Origin: Candidula unifasciata
Lineage: Eukaryota > Mollusca > Gastropoda > Stylommatophora > Geomitridae
DNA length: 64,000 nucleotides
Assembly (NCBI GenBank): GCA_905116865.2
Contig: CAJHNH020008547.1
Location: forward strand, 342,501-406,500
Direction: 5' to 3'
Notes under the pieces: model-generated
What the model was told of the DNA's origin: nothing
Databases searched by the model: none
Seen by the model: the letters and a program-made list of their open reading frames with translations, nothing else
Shown: in pieces, positions 43,843 to 56,840 of the stretch
Position numbering within the stretch: position 1 is the first letter of the stretch
Layout of the letters: each line of letters opens with the position of its first letter
Program-made: the position numbers and the translations under genes

Positions 43843-44265
43843 CCAACCTTTATTCCATTAGTACAATGTAGTATTCTCTACTACAACCTTTATGCCATTG
43901 GTACAATGTAGTATTTTCTACTACAACCTTGATGCCATTAGTACAATGTAGTATTCTCTACTAAAACCTTGATACCATTGGTACAATGTAGTATTCTCTA
44001 CTACAACCTTTATGCCATTCGCACAATGTAGTATTCTCTACAACAACCTTTATTCCATTGGCACAATGTAGTATTCTCTATTACAACCTTTATGCCATTG
44101 GCACACAGTAATATTCTCTACAACAACCTGTATGCCATTTGCACAATGTAGTACTCTCTACTGCAACCTTTATTCCATTGGTACAATGTAGTATTCTCTA
44201 TTACAACCTTTATTCTATTGGTACAATGTAGTATTCTCTATTACAACCTTTATTCCATTGGTAGG
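43843..44265. repeat. 40-bp minisatellite, about 10.5 units, matching LINE coding sequence
   Basis: GTACAATGTAGTATTCTCTA recurs at 43861, 43901, 43941 and so on at exactly 40 bp. A 33-base part of the unit, starting CATTGGTACA, matches 46136-46168 inside the neighbouring LINE frame with 3 differences and in the same orientation. Confidence 0.95.
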
Positions 44266-44274
44266 AATAAAAAC

Positions 44275-46311
44275 TCACAGGGAGCAAGTACAGCAGGGAT
44301 CTACCAGTCATTAGTAGAAGTTATCCTCGTCGACAAGTGTTTCGGCCCACGATTCTCCTAGACACTTTCGGAGGTGGGCCCACCTGAGTTCATGAAGCTC
44401 AGGGCTGGTACCCTGCTGCACGAATTACCGGATGGTGTTTTTCTTTCGGATAGGGACAAGACGACTTGGTGATTTGCAGAAGGTACTGTGAGATAAGAAG
44501 TCGTTGCGGCAGCCTAATTAGAACAGTCAGCATGCCTGGACGACCGAGCGACAAGCTTACGTTTGGTTTACCGGACACATGTTGGACTTTTGTTAGCAGG
44601 TGGCAGAGGAACACTGGCAGACAATTCGGACACTATGGACTTTCAAAGGGTGAGAAACCCTTTTCAACTGGAAACCCGGACAAGCTCACCGAGGCCCGTC
44701 GCCTACGTTGTTGCGTTGCGTCCAAAGCAAGCTCGAGGTCCTTTCGGCTGCTTCTCCCAGTTTTTTAAGTGTTCGTTTCCGTTCATTACCGCGCAATCCT
44801 AGTTCTTTAACCACATTGTAGAATGAAGTGGAGACGAGACCTCGCGCTCCCACTTCGACGTACCGTGTACGCCTCGTCTCTCCTCAGACCGGCTGCTAAG
44901 TCACAATATTTCTCGAGCTTATATGTGTGACTCTCGTCCATACGCGATTCATACGGGACCTTAAGCTCAATCAGGATGAGCTGCCGTTTCTCCGCAGAGT
45001 GGAGAACTATGTCAGGTCGCAGGCCGGTCTTCCGGATTAACTCGGGGTACCTTTCATGGCCTGGCAGATCAACCGCCAGTAACCAGTCCCTCGCAGAGTC
45101 TAGCACAGATGGAGCGAATGCGTTTCGTTGACCTTACCTTTTTGAATCTGCCCAGCCTTGAGGAAACGAATGGGGACGATGGTAGAACTAGCTCTAGCGT
45201 TAGCCCTCATTCTAGCCTGGTCAACAACGGCTGCTAACTCTTTTAGCACCTTGTTGTGTCGCCAGGTATATCGGCCTGGACCTAGGGCTTTCCTGCACGG
45301 GGACAGGACGTGCTCAAGAGTCTGCTTCGCTTTGCACAACGGGCAAGTCGGATCGTTAGTCGCAGACCACTTAACCATGTTAACACCGGACGGTAATACA
45401 TCGTACGCCGAACGAACGATAAAGCTCAGTTGCAGCGGGGTCATTCGCCAGATCTTACCCCATGTGAGTATTCTTGGCAATGCGCTCTCCAGGCTGACCC
45501 AATGGCCCTGCTGCGACTGCTGGGCTGCTTTATGGAACCGAACCTCGTTTTCGTTGTCCCTCACCATTTGTATTATCATGTCTCGGCGTTCTTTGGCTGA
45601 GGCCTTTGACCACCAATTGACCTTCCCGTGCCCTAGGCCTCGACGGTCGGTTTGAGTGTATCCCATTATCTCCTTCAATTTTAGTGCGTTCTGCGCAGAT
45701 TCAATCGCATCGAGGACCCTCCACTTCTGGCCAGTCTTTAGAGCGGGCTGGACAGCGATGACATTTGGGTCTGAAGACTCGCGCAAGAGCGTGGCGAGTC
45801 TTACTTTGCCGACTTTAAACTCTTCTGTTATCGGTTTGAGCGGGAGTACCAGCTTAGCCTGCTTGCAATACAGAGCCACGTCGGTCAGACAAGGCGGTGC
45901 ACCAATCCACTTTCTTAAGGCTGTGTTGATTTTCCTCTCCATGGTTTCCACTGCAGTCATCGTCACCTCGTAGACTAACAGTGGCCAGAGGAGCTTCGGA
46001 ATCAACATGAATTGGAGACACCAAACCGTGAACTTCCCGATCAGCCTGCAACGCTCGATCGCGAGCAGGCCTGTAGCCAGTGACTCGTGTATTCGCCGGA
46101 CCTCCGCTCTATCAGATAACTTCGAATCGTAAACACATTGGTACACTGTAGTATCCTCTACTACGACCGTGTGAAGTTGCAGATCTTCGCAAGCTCTAGG
46201 TTTCGATATACGACATCTAGCGACAAGTTGCCCTGCCCGTGGCCTTTCTTTCTTTACTGAACATTGTCTGGCGCCGATTGTTTGCCAGCACATAAACTTT
46301 ATCGGAACCAT
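44275..46311 (-). mobile_element. LINE 3' half with zinc knuckle and restriction-like endonuclease
   Basis: A 403-codon minus-strand frame (46311-45100) has an RT thumb-like part (MLIPKLLWPLLVYEVTMTAV, ALRKWIGAPPCLTDVALYCK) and a CCHC knuckle (CPLCKAKQTLEHVLSPC). After a frameshift near 45105, a second frame (45106-44807) has GLRPDIVLHSAEKRQLILIE then LKVPYESRMDESH: the PD...E-L-K core of the restriction-like endonuclease in R2/NeSL/Hero-type LINEs, whose endonuclease is C-terminal. The RT palm is missing. About 530 bases of 3' UTR follow. Confidence 0.85.
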
Positions 46312-47300
46312 TCTGCTACGCTGGGGACTGAAACCTGGACCACTAACCTGCCTGCATTATCTCCCTGCCGTGCCCTTATTGCTCGCAGTTTATGAATTCC
46401 AATGAAACAACAGGGCGACCTGGAACATCTCGTATGAAGAAATGGATAATTACGACATACCGACAAATATGACGAATCCTGTTCAAGATCGCACTAGCAA
46501 CTGAGTACCCAATGGCGTAACAACAGCGATGACAGCTACTAAAAAAATTTTTTTTTTTAAATACGTTTATTGGTTGAAAACATGGTTTACAATATTTCGT
46601 ATACATTTATTAAAGCAAAAAAAAAAAAAAAATGACTAATAATGATGACCTGGCACCTATACTCCGCCAACATTTGAAAGAGAGTAGAACAAAGCAGGAG
46701 ACAGAAATAGACAGCGGGAAAGGAAAGGAGAGGCCATTCGTGAATGTTTGTAAGAGTCTCTCGTGTGGCCTAGTCTCAGAGGGGTAGAGGGGTTTGGGTT
46801 AGGAGAGATGTTCTGGGATTCGTATCCAGAATATTTGTAAACCCTTGTCTCTATGGATGTCGCAACCCTTAGGCTCAGGCTGTGGGTAGAGGGGTGTGGG
46901 TTAGGACCAGTTTTAGATGTTCTGGGATGTTTGAAAGCTGTATTGCTGCGTAGTATAGAACACGCGACATCGGCATTGACGTAATTGGAGGAAAGACAAT
47001 GTGACACCCCTCCGCCGTAGAACAGTAGGAGAAAGTATGGATGAAAGATCAGGTAGTGTGGAGATCGGCCGAAAAACGTGAACTGTACACATTATTGTTC
47101 AAAAAGGTCTTCTTTTCTGGAACTCGATCTCTGGGAGTCTCATGACGCATGCTTTGTGCAACACGCAGGGTCGTCCTGACGCACGGACTCGTCGTGCACT
47201 TGCCTCACAACCACACAAGGATCATGCTAATCTGTGTATGAGAAGTGACTTCAACGAATAACAATATTGCTGACGTTTAAATTAATTCTATGAGTTGAGT
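46312..47300. other. No gene recognised
   Basis: T and A runs at 46550 and 46619-46632. Two diverged units (GGTAGAGGGGTTTGGGTTAG / GGTAGAGGGGTGTGGGTTAG) at 46782 and 46887 form an imperfect duplication that causes a spurious 116-codon frame. Confidence 0.5.
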
Positions 47301-47302
47301 TG

Positions 47303-48230
47303 TCAAGAATTGACATCGCAGCACTCGGGGCATTCCCATGCAGGCTCCGTCCTCATCTTCAGCAGCCAGCACAGAATTCCAATACTAATGGTACCGGTCA
47401 CAATCTTGTTAAATGTCCGTCTTGCCTTTCCTCTGAGCGTAGTCAGCCAGCCAGACCCTCTGGTTACACCCAGGTGCCTCATTCTCGCCATAATAATCTT
47501 CTTTCTTCTCTGATTCTGTTGCTTGTTCTCAAAGGGCCTTGACCACATCTGCCTTGTCATGTATCAATCACCACCCAGTGGTGCAGATCCAGCCAATCCG
47601 TCTGTATATTCATTACTACCCACCACGCCGGCAAAGCCTGGAGAAAAGATCCAAAGTATGTTCACTACCCGTGACCTTTTCAGTGAAGCTTGCCACTCTG
47701 CTCGAAGTATCCCTGTCTTTACCTTTTTCAGCATGCTTTCGGTCTGTTACAATTACGACATGTGTATGCATCTTGTTCTCTAGCCCCCGGAGAGCTGCCT
47801 CCACCTCCATTCTCATGCTAAATGTTGTGGTGTTATATGCTAGGCTGTCTTGCACTAAAGATTTTCCATTGACTTTCGCTACGAACTCCCAGGCACTTCT
47901 CTTTCCTCTCAGCACCTAACCATCTGTATAGATAATCAAATCACCTGGGCGTGAATTGTCGTGAATCAACTGTTGGACCTCCGTAGCACCCGTTGACCAC
48001 TCTCTGCACCCCAGGTCCAATGTTATCATAACCCTACACAGGTCAGACTTTTCTGCTGGTACTCTGACCCACTCCTTTCCTCGGCCAGTATTCTCCAGCA
48101 TGCATACTTGTCGTATTGTGTCTTTTGCTTGAGCCATCCACGATTTTCCCCTTTTCAGCTTCTGACCCTTGCCTGCAGCCAAATTAATTGTATATAATTC
48201 ACAAACGTAATTACCCCCTCCCCCTTTTCC
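47303..48230 (-). mobile_element. LINE fragment, RNase H domain to 3' end
   Basis: Minus strand: MAQAKDTIRQVCMLENTGRG, RPGDLIIYTDG (first RNase H Asp), KRSAWEFVAKVNGKSL, MRMEVEAALRGLENKMHTHV and VIVTD. After frame changes it reads HLGVTRGSGWLTTLRGKARR, TFNKIVTGTISIGILCWLLK and AWECPECCDVNS with a stop. Same family as 33170-33672. 5'-truncated. Confidence 0.86.
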
Positions 48231-48830
48231 CCACATAGTAGTTTTGTTGAAGTGCCAATAAAATAAATATATGTTAAATATTATCGACCATTTACGGTAC
48301 ATTTTATTCCCGCAAGTGGTTGCTGTAGGGGCCCCAGCACGCTGGTTTGGTAATAGACCCATAATGCTGTTAAGACGGTCGTCTTGGTATTTGTGTGTTA
48401 AAAATTCTTTGTGTGGTCATTGTGGGGCCTCAATTTCACCCACTCAGGCGACTTTGTAAATTTTACCTTCACCGTGTCAACATCACGGATGGGGGGTGGG
48501 GGGGGGGGGAATTGAAGACTTAACAGTTCGTCACCTGAAAATGGGACTGTGGTTATCTAACTGACCAGCCAGGACAGTCTCTGACATCGGTCAAGCCTTT
48601 GACCCAGCAGTTGAAGACTGTGGAGATTGTGACCTTGTCCTTGTACTCATCAAGCGCGCCCCTGGTTCCATGACCCTCACTGACAACGGTCGTCGATGTG
48701 CTCATAGGTATGACCAGAGACTTGAGGTAATTTTGGCTTGAAAAGTTAGTTGCGAATACTTTACAGACAAAAAAAAAAAAAAAGGGGAGGAAATTATAAT
48801 AATATATAATTACAATGAACAAAGCAGACT
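48231..48830. other. Unassigned; weak minus-strand frame at 48553-48715
   Basis: The minus-strand reading STSTTVVSEGHGTRGALDEY then KDKVTISTVFNCWVKGL is unusually even in composition and GC-richer than its surroundings. It might be a lost exon or a transposon piece. No family recognised. Confidence 0.3.
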
Positions 48831-49265
48831 GTTGTTTGGGCAAATCGGAACTTCTCAACACACACTGCGTTGATTAGATCTGGAAAGGGTTGATGCCGTT
48901 TTTCCTTGCTGTGTAGTTCGACAGTCACACTGTGGAATGTTGTTTGGGCAAATCGGAACTTCTCAAACACACACTGCGTTGATTAGATCTGGAAAGGGTT
49001 GATGCCGTTTTTCCTTGCTGTGTAGTTTTTCGACAGTCACACTGTGGAATGTTGTTTGGGCAAATCGGAACTTCTCAACACACACTGCGTTGATTAGATC
49101 TGGAAAGGGTTGATGCCGTTTTTCCTTGCTGTGTAGTTCGACAGTCACACTGTGGAATGTTGTTTGGGCAAATCGGAACTTCTCAACACACACTGCGTTG
49201 ATTAGATCTGGAAAGGGTTGGTGCCGTTTTTCCTTGCTGTGTAGTTCGACAGTCACACTGTGGAA
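48831..49265. repeat. 108-bp tandem repeat, 4 copies
   Basis: GTTGTTTGGGCAAATCGGAA recurs at 48831, 48939, 49051 and 49159. Copies are almost identical apart from small insertions. The 108-bp unit is a multiple of 3 and gives a repeating 36-residue frame on the minus strand, probably by chance. Confidence 0.95.
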
Positions 49266-49295
49266 GAGAGTGAGGCTTCTTTTTCTTTAGGTCCA

Positions 49296-49730
49296 TGCTG
49301 TGGGGTGTTGGTAGTCATGTCTATCCACAACCTTCTGTCTTTGTCAACTCTGATACCGATGATCACGCATTCCATGATATCAGACTGTTCAGTATATGCT
49401 CTATCGGTTTCCTCCCGCCTCTCCTCCCCTCCAACTTTCCGACAGTCCCGATCTACTCCAGTTTTCTCGTTCTCATGACATGGCCACAGAATGCTGTGGG
49501 GTGTTGGTAGTCATGTCTATCCACAACCTTCTGTCTTTGTCAACTCTGATACCGATGATCACGCATTCCATGATATCAGACTGTTCAGTATATGCTCTAT
49601 CGGTTTCCTCCCGCCTCTCCTCCCCTCCAACTTTCCGACAGTCCCGATCTACTCCAGTTTTCTCGTTCTCATGACATGGCCACAGAATGTAGACTTTCTT
49701 TTTGGAATGTGGGCAATCAGTTCTTATTGC
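49296..49730 (-). mobile_element. LINE 3' end carrying a perfect 196-bp tandem duplication
   Basis: Minus strand reads CGHVMRTRKLE, GKLEGRRGGRKPIEHILNSL and KDRRLWIDM across frame changes. This is the GHVMR / GK.EGRRGRGR / DSL / DR.LW series of a LINE C-terminus. Units 49296-49491 and 49492-49687 appear identical, so the duplication is very recent or an assembly artefact. Confidence 0.75.
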
Positions 49731-49800
49731 CATTTAATTGTCCACACTTTCCTCAGTGATTTGATTTTTTCATGACTTTAGAAGTGTTCACATTTGCACG

Positions 49801-49990
49801 GGCAGCCGCCGTGATCTAGCGGCTAGACGCTCGCCTGCGGATCAGAAGGTCGTGTGTTCGGATTCTGATGGGAGCCAGACGTTTTTCAAAAATGACCTTG
49901 GCTCCCAGGTCGAACCAGCCTTGATACTGACGAGGTCACCCATCAAGTGTCGTTTGGCTTATAAAATATTGGTCTAACCATATTGCTACT
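49801..49990 (+). mobile_element. tRNA-derived SINE copy
   Basis: GCCGTGATCTAGCGGCTAGA (A-box region), GGTCGTGTGTTCGGATTC (B-box), CTTGGCTCCCAGGTCGAACC (body), then GAGGTCACCCATCAAGTGTC and GGCTTATAAAATATTGGTCT (tail). It is the clearest copy of the family in the window. Confidence 0.82.
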
Positions 49991-50725
49991 GCCACAGCCT
50001 GTGAAGGTTCGGATTTTGTGTGTGTGCCTCCAATAGCGCACGCACACACACAAACCCAATTAAAAAAAAAAAAAACAGCCCGGCGCTCTAGTTCAGCCAC
50101 CGCTCAGTTTCGGCAGAAACTTCTGGCTATTACATGTTATACAATTGTAAGAAGTCGGTATTACCCTCAGCTACACATGTTGGGAGAGAATCCTGCCGTT
50201 TCTGAGGACTCAGTCCAGACCACTGTCTTGGCAGGCAGAACAGCATTAACCTTTAGGCAAGGAAATAATAGTAATACAATTGTGAGATGAATTCTGTCCA
50301 TACTCCATAGTTGTGGACTCAAGCTGTACAATAAACATGGCTAATAAAGACACTTTTTTGAGGAGTGCCTAGATGGGGTCATGCATCTTAGGACATTTGT
50401 TTCTGCAGCAAGGTGCATTCGTCATTGGGTTCCTGCCACGTTAACTGTAGCTTTCCATTTTTGTGTTGCCTTATGTATACTTCTACCTTTCTGCTTCTAT
50501 CTATGAGTGCCGAATTTAAAGTTTCATTTGATGTGACCTTCTGAGGCTTAGAACAGCATGGAGAAGATAAGAAAGTTCCACAACCTCAAAGAAAGGGTCA
50601 CAGCAGAAATTACTACCTAAATTTGGACAGGATTCTGAAGATGTGGCAGGACAGTGAATGCTGTCTAGACATCACCAGATCCAAAGCTGTAAATGGTGCC
50701 CATATCAATGTTGAATGCTAAATCA
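49991..50725. other. No gene recognised
   Basis: Unassigned. An A run lies at 50061-50075. Confidence 0.5.
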
Positions 50726-50729
50726 AGAA

Positions 50730-52530
50730 TCGGCATCCCATTACTAGGGCACCCCCATAAGCGCTCCATCCCCATCTTCAGCAGCAAGCGAATAGTCAAA
50801 ATTCTGTGGTACCACTAACTGATTGTATATCCATCTTGCCTTTTTCCTGAGTGTCCAGCGTCGGCCAGATTCCCTTGTTACTCCTCGCAGTGCCATTCCC
50901 CTCAAACCGCAAAGATCTGTCTGTTCCTCGGCACTGTTCACCCGCTCCCAAAGGGCCCTCACAACATCCAGCCTGTCATATATTAGTTTGCCACCAAGTG
51001 GTGCAGAACCAGCCAGACTTTCTGCATGCTCAACACACCAGCATATCTGAAGAAAATATCCAAAGGATGTTAACTACCCGGGACCTTTACAGTGATGCTC
51101 GCCACTCTGCACGGAGCATCAGCCCATTTTTCAACACACCTTTCTCAACATGCTCTGTGAGTCAGTTACAATCAAGGCATGTGTGTATGGCTGATTCTAA
51201 AGCCAGCGGAGGGCAGTAGAGACTGTCTCCATCTTTCTCCACATGCTCTGTGAGTCAGTTACAATCAAGGCATGTGTGTATGGCTGATTCTCAAGCCAGC
51301 GGAGGGCAGCAGAGACTGTCTCCATCTCCATCTCCATTCTCAAACTAGACATTGTGATATCCAAATAAATAAATATTTTCAGTCTGTGACCCTTAGCTCT
51401 ATCCAGAGTTTCATGCAGGAGGTGCCTCTTGTCCGCAGCTACTCTGAGATATGACTTTGTCTGCATAACTTTAAGCCTGTCTGCAATAGTAGGCAGTGCA
51501 AGTATATATCACATAAAGTCTACTGGGGTATCTCTTGTACATCCCAGAATTACCGGCATGGCTTCATTCTGTATGATTTCAAGTTTCATCAGCTGACTCT
51601 TTGGCATGGTGAGCATGAAAAAGTCAATAATCTATCATTGACAGGATCACATGCTGGGACATTGTGAACAACATTCTTTGTTCCATGTCTACTGCTGTCA
51701 TAAACTTGAGGACATTGAGTCCTTTTTGGCATTTCACCGCAACTGCCTCCACATGATCCCCGAAGGACAGGCTTCTATAAAAAATGATACCCAGGTACCT
51801 CAGTTTGCTTTCTCTTTTGATGTTACTGTTATTAACTGTGAGGTTTGGAACATTACCTTTTTACAATTCTATTGTCCAGAGAGCACCACAAAACAGCTGC
51901 CTTTTTTTGAATTGATGACAGCACCCATTTCTATTTCTGCACACCAGTCAGTCACTTTGTCCACAGTTGTCTGTAGCTCATGAGCTATCCGTTGTCTATC
52001 TCTCCCCCCACCCCCATATGCAAGAACATCATCGGCAAATGTCAATACTCTTCCAACACCTGATGATTCAAGTTCTGTAATCTTGCTTGCATACACATTA
52101 AAGAGCACTGGTGAAATTGCAGAACCCTAGAGTAGTCCCAGGATGATATTACATGGTTCTGAGGTCCATGTACCCAGGCCAAGAGCTACCTTACGTGAAT
52201 GCAGGACAGCTGCTATCCAGTTCACAAACCATGTACAAATCCTTTTCTCCATGAGTGCAGAAATTAAAATTGCATATCTTACTCTATTGTAGGCAATCTT
52301 CAAGATAAACTGCTGCCACAACCATCTCCTGTATGTTCTGGGACCACTCATAAACAACAAAAGCAAAAGTAGCTGCATTGGACCAGGTATCTTTCTGTGG
52401 CCAGTAACTACCCAAACCTTTTGGCAGCAGCTCTTACCTTTCTAAAAACATTTGTAGTTTAACAGCAATAATCTTCTCTAGCACCTTGCCAAAAGTATTT
52501 TGTAGGGTGATAATCCTGAAACCGCTGAGT
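50730..52530 (-). mobile_element. LINE copy with RT palm and RNase H, decayed
   Basis: Minus strand in order: GFRIITLQNTFGKVLEKIIA (start of RT fingers), ICTWFVNWIAAVLHSRKVAL, MLFNVYASKITELE, RVLTFADDVLAYGGG (catalytic FADD box near 52022-52042), KVTDWCAEIEMGAVINSKKG. Then come RNase H text MEMETVSAALRWLENQPYTH and ALIVTDSQSM, and a final ALWERVNSAEEQTDL. This is the longest LINE copy here (~1.8 kb) but it carries several frameshifts and an internal duplication. Confidence 0.85.
51151..51336. repeat. 93-bp in-frame duplication inside RNase H
   Basis: TGCTCTGTGAGTCAGTTACA begins units at 51151 and 51244 with only about two differences before the second unit's end. The 93-bp step equals 31 codons and duplicates the block LRWLENQPYTHALIVTDS. 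Confidence 0.93.
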
Positions 52531-52534
52531 CTGG

Positions 52535-52810
52535 TGCCAATATCAAAGTGTACTGAAGCAACTCTAAAACTGACAATTTTTCTGAACTTTTTACGACTCC
52601 ACGTTTGTATATCCATTCAATACTTCTTTTACAATCACTGCTTATAATCTCTGCAATCATTCTCAATGATGGTGCCCACATCGAAGTGTACTAATGTAAC
52701 TGTAAACCTTACAATTTGTCTGCACATCTGAAGGTGCCACACATGTATATCTATTCAATATTTTCTTTATAACACTACTTCTAGATCTCAGCAACCATTC
52801 TCAATGACCT
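52535..52810. repeat. Diverged ~135-bp direct duplication
   Basis: Two units share ATCAAAGTGTACT / ATCGAAGTGTACT, GTATATC-ATTCAATA and CAATCATTCTCAATGA / CAACCATTCTCAATGA in the same order. Confidence 0.7.
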
Positions 52811-53125
52811 TGTATAATGCTAGCTGGAATTTTCAGCAGCTTGTTTCTACAAGATCTAAATGTCCATAGCTGCATTCTTTAGAGCAAAATGATTACTTAG
52901 TATCCTAAAGAACAAATCAGTGTTGAAATAAAGGGTGACCACAGCCAAACTCATATTGGCGGCACGATGGGGAAAAGTCAACTTAATCATTTTCGAGAAC
53001 ACTTAAGAGCATCTTCAGGGCTGCTTATCATCGCCATACAAATGCACAAATTCCTACTCCAAATCAATCAATAAATTCTCATCACACCCAGAGGCACATA
53101 AGGCAGAGACAAACTGTCACCATTC
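52811..53125. other. No recognisable feature
   Basis: Unassigned. Confidence 0.45.
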
Positions 53126-53129
53126 AATT

Positions 53130-53345
53130 CAATCTTGAGCTATTATCTCTATCTCCAGTTTTGTCCTTCGCATAGCCCTGAGTAGTTCAGCCTCAAAGGT
53201 TCACCTCAAAGTGTCTCTGGGCCTGCCTCCTCCTCGCTGTCCTTGTGGCTTCCTCTGCATTGCCTGTTTCAGTCATATCTCTTTCTTCATTCTGAGGACA
53301 TGTCCAATCCACTACCATCTTTGTTTTTGTTATTTCTAAATTTAC
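53130..53345 (-). mobile_element. LINE 3' end, short fragment
   Basis: Minus strand reads GHVLRMKKEI (near 53290-53315), KQAMQRKPQGQRGGGRPRDT and ELLRAMRRTKLE with stops. This fits the GHVLRM...QAL.W.P.GKR.RGRP..TWRRT pattern. Confidence 0.65.
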
Positions 53346-53590
53346 ATCTGTTAAGACTGTCTGTTGTTGTAATCTAGAATTGCTGATTTTATCTTCCCGT
53401 GCGAAACTCAACAATCTTCTGAGACTATTTCAAAAAAGTGAAAATTAGGTATACATTTTCAGGCAACTATACTACACAATTTGCATTTGAGTATTCATGT
53501 CATTGCTAAATGTGATTTTCTCAAAAGCAAAGATTAAGCACTTTGGTGACTTGAGTGTAGTGTTATGATATAAGCTTTATCCCAACACAC
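53346..53590. other. No recognisable feature
   Basis: Unassigned. Confidence 0.4.
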
Positions 53591-53596
53591 ACATAG

Positions 53597-54814
<1,218 letters not shown>

Positions 54815-54935
54815 TGAACATGAGAAGTCATTACAGGAATCAGCATCCACACAAGTGACAACTGTGTCTGCAACAGGACTAAGTCCAGAAGTAGATGAAC
54901 AACCAGAACTTCTGACCAAGTTTACAGCCAGTATG
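54815..54935 (+). repeat. Dispersed repeat shared with 24926-25050
   Basis: CAGGACTAAGTCCAGAAGTA, GATGAACAACCAGAACTTCT and AAGTTTACAGCCAG match the earlier copy in order and spacing. Confidence 0.6.
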
Positions 54936-55265
54936 CAAAATAAAGTGTCTATTTCAGTAGTGCTGGAGGAGGGGGAATGCTTAACAAAAACAAACAAAAG
55001 TGCCAGTACTGAGTAGTCAGAAAAAAAAAAGCCCTAGGTGTAACCCACTGTGGTTAACAATTTAGCCACAAAAGCCAACAACCTAGGAAGATGTCTCAGA
55101 AGGAAGCAAGACTAACAGCAATGGACAAGAATGCTCAGCTTCAGTTGGTTGCTGGCCTTTTTTTCATGTAGGATAAGGGACAGAAGAAGAAAAGACTTAC
55201 TAAGAGCTAATTAGTCTGAAACTGGGGTCAGTTCCACACCAAATGTGAACTACATTGCCTGGGGT
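54936..55265. other. No recognisable feature
   Basis: Unassigned. Confidence 0.45.
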
Positions 55266-55267
55266 TT

Positions 55268-55442
<175 letters not shown>

Positions 55443-55763
55443 ACATATGATGACTCAAGCCTGGATTCCTATCATTGGGCTATGAGAAATTTTGAAATCA
55501 CAATGGCTTTCAAAAATGACACTTGATTTACAAGATTTCAAACACCCCCCCCCCCCCCCCCCCCCCCCCCCTTTCCATGCTATTTTAGTAAATATATGAG
55601 TATCTGGGCTTTGTAAATGCTGCACATGTACAAACCAGAACTACGCAGAAATGCCAATACACTAGCATTTCCCAGGACTGTGTCACAACCGTAAGTAACT
55701 ATAGTTAGGGTTCCCGGGGTGAACCATCACTTGATATTAAGAACTGTTTTTCTCTTCCAGACA

Positions 55764-55797
<34 letters not shown>

Positions 55798-56290
55798 AAA
55801 ACATGACAGTAAACAACTGTGAAAAAAAAACAAATTGAATAAAAGCAAGAACAAAAGCCAGTGAGCTAAAGATCAAATACCAAAAGATCATTTACAGCAA
55901 GAACACATGATAATGACAAATTATTTTTTTAAATGTATCTCCTGTAAAACAATGCTGACTTGAAGTAAACAAAAACCTATTCAATTCTACCCACAAATAT
56001 GGGCACAAAGTGTTTTTGTTTTTCTCAAACATTTGGTGTTTATTTCATTTCTGAATGCTACTACTACATTCTAAACTTTCTGTACTGAAAACTTTTTCTG
56101 AATGGCAACCACCCTGTATTTCCAGCTTATTTTAATGATGCTACTAATGCTTTTGAACTTATAAATACTTACATTTTTTCTGTCGCATCTATAAAAAAAA
56201 TAGGGGGGTGGGGGGGAGACTATTTTTCTCTATGCCACCTGTGTATCTTTAACTTATTTCTACTGAAATATTCTTCTCAATGGTACCTTA
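55443..56290. other. No gene; two poly-C tracts
   Basis: C runs of 27 bases at 55545-55571 and 30 bases at 55766-55795. The rest is AT-rich and unassigned. Confidence 0.6.
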
Positions 56291-56295
56291 TGGAT

Positions 56296-56488
56296 CAGTG
56301 TTTCCCAATGTGAGAGCCCCATAAGGAGGCAATCTGATTGTTAATGGGGGCAAATAAAATATGGACTCATCCATAATTGAAGTTTAAATTAACCGTTTGC
56401 CAATGTTACATAGGTGGCATAGGAATTTCAGAAAGGCTTCATTTAGTGGGGCATGGCACACACACACATAGAAGGTTGGGAAACAGTG
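56296..56488. mobile_element. hAT-type MITE (193 bp), CAGTGTTTCC ends
   Basis: It starts CAGTGTTTCCCAATGTGAG and ends GGTTGGGAAACAGTG, inverted copies over about 13 bases. Flanks (TTATGGAT, CTTAAGAT) are only loosely alike. Same end type as 14944-15104. Confidence 0.65.
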
Positions 56489-56642
56489 CTTAAGATAGAG
56501 ACACACTGTGTCCATGTGTTTTTCTTGTAACATCTACCTGTCTCTGAACCTTGGTTACACTGTGTTCCAGCTTCATGTGTTCAAACATACTATATTTCCT
56601 TTGTGAAACCATGACCCGCTCCAGCTGATGGGCCGTGCTGTG

Positions 56643-56840
56643 CAGCAGTTCTCAAACAAGAAATAAACTATTTTCAACAGTGGCGAGGGAAGACAACTTA
56701 AATTTTAACTTTCAAGTTTCTACATGCCTTCTAAAAAAATTTCACAACTTAAGCCGGCTTTTCTTGTTTATTGCCGCGGCACCCCTAGCATACGCTTAAG
56801 GAACCCCTGGGGGCCCCAGCACCCAGTTTGAGAATCGCTG
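56643..56840. mobile_element. hAT-type MITE, CAGCNNTTCTCAAAC ends
   Basis: Left CAGCAGTTCTCAAAC and right GTTTGAGAATCGCTG are inverted. CCCCTGGGGGCCCCAGCACC near the right end is typical of hAT MITE interiors. No convincing target duplication seen. Confidence 0.55.

Noticed and set aside
45158..45973. Plus-strand frames of 165 and 105 codons
   Set aside because: Antisense shadows of the well-supported minus-strand LINE frame.
46657..47007. 116-codon minus-strand frame
   Set aside because: Spans an imperfect duplication; Ser/Pro-rich by chance, with no homologue recognised.
48963..49256. 36-residue repeating frame
   Set aside because: The 108-bp unit is divisible by three. No start context, homologue or flanking exon is visible.
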